Source of the DNA: Kryptolebias marmoratus | Taxonomy: Eukaryota > Chordata > Actinopteri > Cyprinodontiformes > Rivulidae | Direction: 5' to 3' | Assembly (NCBI RefSeq): GCF_001649575.2 | Contig: NC_051431.1 | Span: 16,191,850 to 16,255,849 of the forward strand | Length of the DNA stretch: 64,000 nt | Shown: one piece after another, positions 44,101 through 56,122 of the stretch | How the letters are laid out: each line of letters begins with the position of its first letter | How positions within the stretch are numbered: position 1 is the stretch's first letter | Program-made: the position numbers and the translations under genes | Notes under the pieces: model-generated | Told to the model about the DNA's origin: nothing | Databases searched by the model: none | The model's input: only the letters and a program-made list of their open reading frames with translations

Positions 44101-44270
44101 TTAGGGGTTAGGTTTAGGACTAAGGTGTGAATTGAGTTTAGGTTTTGTTTAGGGTTAGGTATGTACTGGTAATAGTTAGGGTTAGGGTAAGGGTCAGGGT
44201 TAGGCTGTAGTTAGGGTGTAGAAATGAATGGAAGTCAATGGAAAGTCCCTGCAGAGATAGAGAGACATAG

Positions 44271-44317
<47 letters not shown>

Positions 44318-47300
44318 AGATAAGCACAGATGACACACAGTACCTGGTCCAAAGATGCCTGCAGCCTGTGCGACTCCACCAGCGACTCCTGAATCAGAGC
44401 ACTGCTCGCCTTGGTTTGGTTCAGACTGTCTATCAGCTCCCTGTTCTCAAGAATATTTCCTTGAGCTGTAGCCAACGTCTGGCAGAGTCAAAAGAAAGAA
44501 AGAAAAAAAGAAAGAAACAGATGGACATGTTGTCACAGATGAATGGGACAGGAAGGGGAAAAAGAGAGATGAAGAGATCAAATAATGGAAGACAGAGTGC
44601 ATGTCATCAGGTTTCTGTCATTTGGCTGAAGTCTGTGATCTGAAATAAAAGGAAGAGGTGTTTGAAGTCTAACAGCGTTTTGCAAAGCATTTTTATTCTT
44701 TTTAAACAAGCAGTCATCGAGCGCTACAACTCTCCTGCTAATTTCCTGCGGAATCTATTCTCCGAAACGAAGTGATAAAATTTATTCAAATAAATTCAAG
44801 TAAAATAGATGAGAAACTGGTGGAGCATGGAAATGTCAAGTCGAATATGCTGCTGCGATTCAAGAATAATTACATGTCTTGTACCACTGAAGCACTGACA
44901 TCAGGCTGACGGTATTAAGTGTGTGAGTGTGTGACCAAAATGTCCATTTGACCACACACAAAGAAGGATTTTTTTTTTTTGGTAAAGAGTCTGTACCTCG
45001 TAATGTCCAGCTACACTGGGTTCAAATCTGAATCTGAATGTGCATAAACTAATGTCCAGTGGCCATTTTTGGGGAATTAGACAGAGCTCTGGTAATGATC
45101 TAATGTTTTGGCTGAATATTTTCCATTACTAGGTGTGTAAATTATTCAAATTTTAATTGGATGATTAACAACTGACAACGACTTTTGATTTTAGTTCCAA
45201 ACTGTTGTGAAAACTGATAAATAAACTTGAATAAGAAAGACCAACATTCTCTGCTGAGAACTGCAAAGATGTACAATTACATGTACATTCTGCCCCTGTT
45301 TGCATCAGTTTCACTCTGCTATACAAAAAAAAATTAAAACTATTTCTGAGTGTTTAAGATACAAATTTCCACAGACCCACTGAGCTAAAGTGAGCTGAAG
45401 TAAAAGCACAGTCATTAAAGCTCCCTAAGGCATCCCACTGATTAAGAGCGGGGGGGATGTGCAGAGCAGGAGAAAAAGCACTCTTCCAGCACCACAGAGA
45501 CGTCGGATCAATAATGAGCACTGGTGCTTCCAGCTTTGGCAGGGAGTTCCAGCTTATATATTTGGAAGGGAACTGCTCCTGCTTGGTCTGTATATGCTGC
45601 CTTATTCCGTCTACAGCCCTGTTGTCAGAGCAGCAGAGGGAGTTCACAACAACAAAGTCTGCAGTGCAGAGGGAGCTAATTATTCCAAGCACAGAAAGAA
45701 GAGTTTTGAAAATACTTTTTTTTTTCTTTACACACACATTGCATAACACACTTCTGGACCGTCAAACATGCATGGTATGAAAATGTTGCATGTCAGCAGA
45801 GGTACCTCGAGCAAAGATTCTTCCAACTGAGCCAGTTGTATCTTCTTGTCCTCCTCTTGCTGCAGAAGTCTTGTTTTCTCAGTCTCCAGTTCTGGCTTCT
45901 CATGCTGGATGGTTAGGGCTAACAGCTGATAAACAAACACCCCAAAATGAATGAAAACTAAAAGATCTACACTAATATTGCAAAGAAATGCATGCAGTAT
46001 AAATACAGCGATGTTCCCTGAAATAAGCTCTTTTTTATTTCTGCTGGGAGTTTCTTATGAAGCACCAAGCTAAGTTAGACAAACTATAAGCTGGGGGAAA
46101 AAAATGCAGCACATTTGAATCTACAGTCTTGTTTTGTTTTTCTTTTTACCTCCTAAATTAATCATTAGTTGGACAGGAATGAATGGTTTCTGTGCTTGTG
46201 TTTAAAAAGCGTGCCAGCTGGGATACCTGTCCTCGTAGGCCTGCCCTGGTGGTGGTGAAGTTGACCTCCGTAACCACTGAAGCAGCATCAGGGGGGATGA
46301 AGGGACTAGGATTCCGTGTTGCCAGGAAGAGACGGAAGTCCTCGTTGTAATCAATAACCTTGTCTCCTATCTGAACCACATATCTGGGACCTGCAGGTGT
46401 GTGCGTGTAAACATTAGGAAGGTGAATTACAACATACTGTTCCATTCAGACTTGTAACTTTACCTGTAATGGCCACTTAAAATCCTGTCTACTCTCATAT
46501 TTTCTCATTTACTTTCTGTCTTCTACAAGTCTGCAGTGCAGTATTTCATTGCCTTTGCCTTGACTCTTTTTTTTTTTTCTCTCTCTCTCCATGTCGCTAA
46601 GCAGCACTTAAGTGAATAACCTGCCCTTTCGCAGAGATTTTCTGTTTCTGCTTTTTCCAATTCAGCTTCAAATTGACAATCTCCTCTCACTGGATGATTC
46701 AGAGCCACATGAATCATGCTCATTTCCACAGATAAGGTTTCCAATCTTTGTTAATATGTATGTGATTGGGATGTAATTACTGACGGCGAACCAAGATTAG
46801 AAAATATCGGTGGTTACAACAGAGGCTTTAAAACAGCTACACAGAAATAAATGATGGATTTTTGTGGGGTCTACTGTATGCCTTATATTAGACAAGATTC
46901 AAAGGGTCTGAATGCATTAAATGAAATGAAGAATAAATTACAGAGCACGGCGAACTTATATAGAAAGTATAGATGTAATTTAGTTAAAACGGCATTCTCT
47001 GCAAACTCGGCCACTCTTTACAATAAAACAAACAAGCAGATGCAGTAATGAATCTAACATTGTGGGTAAACTGGAGTACAGAGGTAGAGAAGAGTTAAAA
47101 GAGGAGTCTGATAGCTCTGTGGGTTTTACCAGTGTTTAACACAAACATATAAAAGGAATCGTGAGTGTTGTGCTCCCCCCCATAATAGAAGACATAAAGC
47201 ATTTCAGCTATGATGAAATGTTGGCAGAACCTTGGCAAAAGGTTTGGATTGCCAAAATACAAGCTGCTGAAGTCAGACTGAGGTTCGGGTTATTCTGCAG

Positions 47301-50300
47301 TTCAAGAATGCTGGAATTTTCACTTGCTTGTCACAGTAATATCAAAAACCAGGAACCAGCTGCTACAAACATCCTGACATCTTATCCCTGGACAGAAATA
47401 TGAAAGGTCAAGGTATGGAATTGGGTTTTGGAGAGAGGAAATTTACCAGGATAAAAAAATAAAAGATGATTTATTCTCTCCTCATTCACCAAACTGATAG
47501 GCATGCTTGAGCGTGCATGGGTGGGACAGCTGCATGTGACAGCAAAGGATTCTGAATATTTCTTTAATGTAATTCAGACTCAAATTTGCTTTATCTCCAA
47601 GCTAATCATTTCTAAATTATAATGAAGCTAAGACTAATTATTTCATGGGATCACAAGAAACAAGCTTCTAGTTAGAAAACTGCCAAATGTCTCCATTATT
47701 CTGTGTGTGCAATAACTACTGGCACAAATGAGAACTTTTTTTGTAAATTCCAAAGAAATCACATTAAACGATAGCAGTGATAGTGGGACACGCCTCTTTT
47801 TTCCATTATTATTATTTATCTACACATTTTCATGCTTATATTTTTCTTTAATGATTATTGTTTGACGCTTTCCCACAGCTTCCTAATAAATACTTTAAAA
47901 ATCCCCCTGAACATCCCCCTTAAAACACACTGAGTTAATACGATCCATAAAACTGAGACTGCAGAAAAGTTTCAAAATTGAGGTGTCAAACTATTTTTTT
48001 TGCATGTGCTTTGAATACTTTTTAAAACTGTAATAAAGGAAGTAGGTTACGTTGCAAGCAAGAAACTGATATTGCTGGTGTTAAGAAATGCAACTAAAAA
48101 CGATATTTTACAGCTTTAAATATGTGCAACGACCTCGCCTTCCAGGCAAAGGTTTTTAAAACTCACAAACCAGCTGAAAGGCCAAGAGGAACCTGAATTT
48201 TACTCAAAAGAGTCCATCAACTCAACTTTGTAGGGAGGCCACGCTGTTGCTAGTGAGTGCATGTTATTACCCTGTGCTATAAGGTCCTTCCTCAGCAGCG
48301 GATAGAGCGCGGGTTCAACACCATCCATCTCTTGGACGATGAGGGTTTTTCCAAATCTGACTGCCAGCTCCACAGATGTCATAAAGTTGTTATCCTAAAA
48401 ACAAAAAAGGCAGACACATACATTCAAGTTGTTTTAAGTCAAAAACAATCTTCTTATTTTCTAGCCCTATGTCAACCAGCTGAGAGCTTGTCAATCTGGT
48501 CAATTTAAACCATTTTTTTCAAAATGAAGTCATGTAAAGAGATATCTACAACAGGTAAGATATTAGTTGTTCATAACCTTTTTCAAGAACCCTACTTCAA
48601 AAATCAGAACTTTTGCTTTTAAGTGATTCACAAAATAGTACATCCTGAGTGTGTGAGTGTTAAAACGAGATGTGTGTTTACCTGCTGGTTGATAACCTCC
48701 AGTCTGTGGTCTTTGAGGTGTGTGCGTAACCATTCTGTGGCTCGGGAGGATGGGTCAATCAGGAACGGACAGGCCACACTCTTAGTGAAGAACGATGAGA
48801 AAACAGCATATTTAAGTTTCGGTTGTTTCAGGGGGCTCACTTATTGAGACAAAGCATGTGTGAATGTGTATGCAGGTTGTTCAGTCTCCTCACAGAGCTG
48901 CCGTACTTATCGACCAGCATCACTTCTATCCCAGGCGAGGGAAAATTCACTACCCTCATATCATTATCTGCACTTCTATTTCACAGTCTGTTGCTTGTGG
49001 ATTCTCTTTCTCAAACTATTTCACACGTGTTTATAGGTCTGTGCAGCAGCGTTTGCTTACTTTTCTCATGCAGCAAGCAAACAATTCATCCTCGAAAGAG
49101 AGAGTTAAATTGTAATATACTGAAACACACGGCACATTAAAACTGATGGTAAATATTTGTCAAACTGGATAATAAACATTTTAATCATCCACAAAATAAA
49201 AAAAACCTTCTTTAGTGGACCTTAAAAATGACTTGCAAACAATATCAGTTTGCCAAAACGTGCCAGCAGTTAAATTCAGCCCAGGAGTGGACTTCAAACA
49301 AAAAAGATCTCCAAGAACCCCCAAAATAATATTACACAATCCTAATGTTTTTATTGTAGTTGTTGGTGCCAAAGCAGGCTCAAACAAAATGAGTTGATAT
49401 CACTGGCATAGAAATAGGCCTTTAATAATATCCAGATAAAACCTGTAAAAACAATTTTTTCTTACATATATTTAAATACAAGCACCTTTAAAACAATGTG
49501 CTCTGCACTAAAACAGCTAACTGAGTCGTTGGACTGCAAAAAAAGTAAAATATTCATTTATTTGCTCATTTTGTTGAACGAATCAGCTCACGGATAGCAG
49601 AAAATGTCATCAGCATAGACAGCAACAATCACAAACTTGTAATGAAGGCACCCAAAAATGACAATGAAAGACAAATAAATACAAAAGAAAACCTAAATAT
49701 GAGCTACGAGGGTAAAATATGGAGTTACTTCTTACCTTTAGCTTGAGTGTATTAATCTGAGACAGCAATGATAGAAAAAAAAAAAAAAAAAACAGAAACA
49801 ATACAAACAAATGGAGGACAGATGAATGACAATGAGGGCAACAATCCTGATTCAGCTGCTAATATGAAGACTGCAATGGACTTTGATTTCTTTTTAAACA
49901 GTAGACGGGTTTTGCTCAACACAAACATAAACTAATCAGACATTGAGACATCAGTGACAGATTCAGGCCCTGAGTCGAACCATTATCATTTTAGAGCAAG
50001 TCACAGAAAATATAGTTCTTATGCGTGTTCTTTTTTTTATTCAAATAAGTCAATCTAAAAATTGACTCTTAGAAAATAATCAGCTGTAATCACATCCCTT
50101 ATTGTGGACTATTTGTTGTAGATTTTTTTCTTTAAACAAAAATCTTAAGAGAACTGGGTACAAAAAAAGAAATGATTATGAATCTTTGCCTAACCTGCAG
50201 TATAACCAGAGCGTTCTCTATGGATAGGTCATCGGATGGCAGCCCTTCACTCTTCCAGATCAGCTGTTCGCTCTCCGAGCACAAGAAGGACCGCAAGTCA

Positions 50301-52715
50301 AACTCTGATACAAACACACAAACACAAACACTTTGAGTCTGTGGTTTTGGTCCAGTTTCAGTTCATATTTGTTTGATTTCTTTGGTTTTCTCAGTACTTT
50401 GTTGAGCTCATGTTATTGTCTTCAAGTCTGCTGGATCTTAGTTTCTTCTGTTAGTTTGGCATGTTTAGTTTGTGGTAGTGCCAAAACAGATATTGGCAAC
50501 CAGTCTGAAACCAATTCAACCAATTCACAACAGGTTCTAATGTTACTTTAGCACCTGAACATATTACACTTATAAAGCTGATCTAGAGGCTGTATGAATC
50601 TTAAAAAATTGTCTGTACTTCATGTTTTGATGGCACATTCTCAGGCCTAAGTGTTGAAAAACAACATTTCATATTTTGTTTCTAGCCCTGTGACATCTCA
50701 CAAGAATTAACTTTTGATTTACGGTATCAAGACACACATCAGTGGCTACAAAACGAGATACTTTCTAGATGTGATGTTTGATTTAAAATGAGGTCTAAAA
50801 GAGTGCTAATAGATTTGGAGAAATTAAGTTTGAACAAACTGTAAACTAATACAATATATCAGATGCAGTAAGAAGCCATAGGATGTTACTTTTGGGAAAA
50901 GCAACGAATCAAAAGAAAGGAAGTAAAGGAACACATAAAAGGATAAGACATTGATTTTACCCATTGGAGAGAGTTTGGAGCAAAAAAGAATACCAGGCAG
51001 ATGCTGGTTTATGGTGCATTTCATTGGATCTTAGAAGTCACAATTTCTTAGCTGCAAGTTGGAAAAATCAAGTGAAACAACCCCCGAAATCAGACTTCTG
51101 ACACGGCTGCCTCATGAATAAAAAGTGATGATGATAGCTGCAGTAATAAACTATTTATTTGCACTTCTGCCAGTTTGCATCTCATTAAATCAGTCACACA
51201 GCTCAGTCACACGCCTCTTACTACATGATTATTAGCTTGCAATAGTATTTAACCTCATCACTGAGTGCAAGATCAAAACACTTGCTGTTTTTCTGATTTG
51301 CAGCTGGGTTACAGTTAAGCTGGGTGTGACGCCATTCCCGGAGTTCAGATCCCGCAAGCAAACTGAGCTCAGCGTTAGTGAGGTTGCTGTTGGACTGGCA
51401 AGTTATAATCAATCAGTTTGCTGTCAAATTCAGCACCTTTGCATAAATTGTGCATTATATCAGATACACCTACTGACTTCTTTTGAATGTACAATATGTT
51501 ATCATTTTATCACTTCAGGCATCGGAATGGTTATGGTTATGAGTCAATGCTTGGTATATTTAAATCTGTGTCACAAAAAGACTTTTCAGGCACTGGGATC
51601 CCTATTGATTATTGTATCAAATATTGGTGAGTACTTGTTGGAATAGTTATACAACAGTAAAGAAAGACATATTTTTGACTACACATCTGTTACTGCTAGA
51701 TTACTAATAATGTTACAGAAGGTTTTTCAAACAAACTATCAACACTGTTGTTTAAAGAGCTCTCATTAATAATAGACAAATGAGCACACTAGAGCATTTA
51801 TCATATGTACGACACAGGGCATTGAGCCATGTGTGGGAAGTGGTGTTTGTGTAGGCAGTGTGCACCGGGGTCTGCATATGCTGGTCTCGGTGTGTTAAAA
51901 GTACTGTTAAAGTGTATTACTCTGAAGTCCAGATTGAGCCATCCAGATCTCCAGACAGTGTCTTCGGCGGTCTTCAGAAGCAGCGGACAGGTAGGTGATG
52001 AAGGCTGCGGCAAGCAAAGCCCTGTTGGGGAGCGTGTCCAACTCACTCTTTATCTCAGACATCTGGAAAACGAAACGGACGAGACAGGAGACTGCTGAGT
52101 AGACAGAAAAGTGAACAAAAAAAAAAAAACGTACGAGACAAGGGAACAATGGGGATTTGGCAGGAATCAGAGGTACGAATGTAAAGCAAGGCGAGGATAA
52201 AAAGAAGAGAAAGAGTGTTAAATGACAGCAACACACTTCCATGAGCTGGTGCTACAGACGTTACTGCAGTGATTTCCAGCTTGATCAGGTTTCTTCTGAA
52301 GCATTTCAGCAGCGTGCAGGACGGTAACAAAGCCAAGCACACAGCTTTTGGTGAATAAGATCAGCTTCAGGACCCCTGCATGACCACATCTTTGAATCTG
52401 TAGATTTCCGAGACCATGTAGTCTCTTTTCTGCTGCATAAATACAATAAATCAACCAGCTATCTTCTATACTTTAACTAAAAACGTGATTTTTTCTGCAC
52501 CACTTACTATGCAGTTATGCACAAAATTCAAATAATTGTTTGGTTCCTGCTTCCTTTCAGAACGTTAAATAGCCTAAATACATTAACATATTGCTATTCA
52601 CAGCTATTGTCGAGTATGCAAAACAGTGTTAGTGTGAATGTGTGTGTGTGAGAATGTATAGAAATACGTGAGCGGAAAGTAAACTTGCTCTCTGGTGCAG
52701 GCCTTGAGTAAAGGC

Positions 52716-52748
<33 letters not shown>

Positions 52749-54625
52749 TGTGAATGAGTGTGTCAGCATGAGATTGAGTGTTTTAATTAAGGCACAGACA
52801 GATGCTGTGGAGAGGACTAAAAACAGCCAAAGGGGACCCAAGGCAGCGGGATTCATCCCTCTATGTGTCACACACACACACACTTCACTCACTGACACCC
52901 ATGCCGCCTGTTGCTCCCACATGGTAAATGAGCCTCTTTTGGAGTACATTTGTAAAGCCTTCCACACCGATACATGTATCAACACACCCATACGTCAAAC
53001 TACCTGTGCATTCCAACGTGTGTGTTCTCCATCCAGTTGTGATATGAGCTGCTGCGCTGCAGTGATTGTGTCCTGAGCTTTAGTCACCTCGGCCTCCAAC
53101 TTTGCAGCCTCAGCAGTATGAGACTGAAACCTGAGGAGAAAATAAAGAGAAGGGGAGGATATCACTAAGTACAAAAACCTGGTTTAACATAGAATTTTCT
53201 GCAGTTTATAAGACCAATATTCTGATATGCATGTAGTTTTGTAGTTTTTTGCTGGCTAACTTCCTTGTTTCCAGCAAATAAAACAAATTTTAAAATTGTA
53301 ACTGAGCAACACTAATAAAAAAAAACGTCTGGAGGTTGGCAAAAATAGACAAAAAATTACAATATATGCATGTATAACTATTCTGAAAATTTTGATAATT
53401 TGATTTATTGATAAATTAGTGATCAGTGAGAATGTTGACTGGGTATTAAATAACCTTCAACCAAAATCTTCATTTTCCAAACTTGTTTTTTTTTTTGAGT
53501 AAAAGTTCTAAAAAGTGCAGATCTGTCAGAATTCACAGTACATAATTTTGGAAAAAAAAATTAAAAAATGCTTTTGAATGCATGCGATGGTTGAGTTGTC
53601 AGGTTGTACTGTAGAAACAATTGTGCCACCGTAATCTCCCACAGGCTCAGAAGTACCACAAGTACCTTGTTGAGTGACAGGATTATTGTCACTCACTCAA
53701 CACAGTCCGTCACCGTATCTCTAAATACAAACACCACTGAGTTCTCACAAACTCATCTCAGACAAACAGAAACAGTGAGCGTGCTGTGTTCTGTGGCGGG
53801 ATAAGTCTGTGTTTCTGCTTGCATTGGGGAAAAACAGATATCAAGTTTTCAAGAGCCAAAAATGAGAAAAAAAAAACAAATATACATCCAAGCTGTTGTT
53901 AAAAGCCAACATCTCTGATGCTGCAAGAGAGACTTGCAGTTCAAATTTGTCTCTGACTGAAAATGTGTGGCAACAAATAGAAGAACCAGATAAGAAACCA
54001 CTGCAGGGGTGTTGCTACGATTAAAAGATGTGGGGGTTCAGCCCCCAAACCTGAAGGAATATATATGCATTTCAAATAGAGATTGTACCTCTAAGTCTCT
54101 AAGTATAAGTGATTATATTAGCTGAGGATTATCCCAAAGCTCATATGTATAAAGTTCAATTTCACTAAACTTTAAGTTCATAAATAATGTAACAGTTTGT
54201 TGTTGTTATTTTCCCCTTTTAGATGGCATATTGTACGTTTATTTACAAGAGATAGTGCCTGATCACTTGTAAAATAAATACTAAAATAAATAGATTATCA
54301 GCCTAAATGTAAACTAATAATTGCAAACATGTAGTGAGTTACCTATTCTTGTAAAGCAGCGTGGTAGAAGAGACAAATTTACAAGAAAGTACAACAAATG
54401 GGGTCAAAAGCAAGTAACTTTTTATTTATAAAACATATCTAATTGTCAGTGAAAACCTATTATTCAATTAGAGTTCCAAAATGTGTAAATTTGCAAACTT
54501 TATTTTTGTTTAAGTCAGCTTGTTGTAAATTATGGTCACAGGGGACTAATTACAAGTGAACAAGCAATTAATGCATACAGACTGTATGAGGGGGGGCAAC
54601 ATACAGCAAAAATATGCTTTCATGG

Positions 54626-54700
<75 letters not shown>

Positions 54701-56047
54701 TAATGATTACAGGGTAACAAAACGGACAGGAAGATATGAAGAGGTATACTTCTCTTTCAGCTTGTTGACTTTGGCTCCAACACTGTTGAGCTGGTCCTCC
54801 AATTTATTTTTTCTGCTTTCTGTTTTCCTGAGATTCCTGTACAAACACACATATACACATAAACTTTAAAAAAATGTGTTGTTTTGTTTAATATGACAAC
54901 CGCAACAGAGTATGCAAACAAAGTATACTGTAAGTGAGCAGGAGGTGATCACAAGCTCCATAAACAGGTGTGGTATAATTCTGAAATCGAATTAAGATAA
55001 ATGAGTAAAAACTGACACTTTAATACAAACAAATTACAACTTTTATACATGTAGCTGTCAGCCAGGTGTGTAATGGGTAGAACATTATTTCTGCTGTTTC
55101 CTGAGGGTGTGTTTGAGTGTGGCTCCTACTCCAGCAGTCCAGCTTGCTCTCTTTCGAGCGGATCGATTCTCTCCAGAACAAAGGAGTACTGGACATTGGC
55201 TTTGACCCAGGCAGCCAAAGGAGCAGCTGCAGCACTCGCACGCTTTGCATTCTGACGATAAAAACAGCACCACGTGTCAAAAACTACTCATACATAGTGA
55301 TCATAGCGTTATGTTTAAACTCAAGCAAGAAAAAGAATATATATGGTATATATGAAGGGGTTGATAATATCCACCAAAACCACATCTAATTCTCATTCTG
55401 CTGCTGTCTGACCTTGGGGTCAAACGAGGCTTTGTTTCTGTTGAGCAGCTCCTCCACACTCTGGCGAATCTCAGGAGTGATGTTCCTGGCTTCAAATGTG
55501 GCTATGTCCTCCCTCACACCACGTTTAGCCAGGAAGCTGCAGTGGAGGGCAGTCAAGTCAGAGATAATCAAAAGAGAGCGCTGGATTTGATAAGGTGAGC
55601 AGGGAGTCAATTGAAGCCTAAAAGAGGATAGTTAGTCCTTTAACACATTCCCCCCCCCCTCACCTCTTCATGCTGACCCAGGTGGTGTCGAAGATGCCCA
55701 TCAGTCTCAGCACGCCCTCTAGGATGTCTCTGATGACATCAGGGGGCATCCGGAGGGAGCGGATCTCAGACAGCGCTTCGGGCTTGATGTTTCCAACTGC
55801 ACGCTTTGCTTCATCGACCAAAGGCTAGAGGGCAGTGAGGGGTGAAGTGAAGGATAAATACAGATGGGGTCTGAAGCATCACGTTGCACTTTTTTATTAA
55901 CACTCACGTAACTTACCTGTACTTCTTTCAACTCGTGGTCTATGTTGGCTTTTCGCTCTTCAATTTTGGACATCTCCTGAGCCATTTTTTCTTTTATTTT
56001 TTCCATTTCTGTCTTTTGGTCACTGGCATTCTGAATTTAAAAGGAAA

Positions 56048-56122
<75 letters not shown>

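Larger units (their letters stand above)
42223..44343 (-). other. Intron 22-23
   Basis: About 2.1 kb. Near its 5' end it has a telomere-like patch (44100-44222) and a long TG repeat (44272-44315). The rest is AT-rich. Confidence 0.8.

Noticed and set aside
44138..44475. Frames with long His-Thr runs
   Set aside because: The His-Thr part is a translation of the TG microsatellite. Only 44344-44478 is a real exon.
54005..54604. A full hAT-like element from caggggtgttgct to ggggggcaac
   Set aside because: The left end resembles a hAT terminus but the right end is not its inverted copy and no target duplication was found, so only a possible fragment is mentioned.
55115..55135. In-frame TAG just after AGLLE in exon 13
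   Set aside because: The stop lies across the donor GA|GTAGGA; splicing to exon 14 restores the expected Glu-Asn-Leu reading, so it is not a nonsense change.
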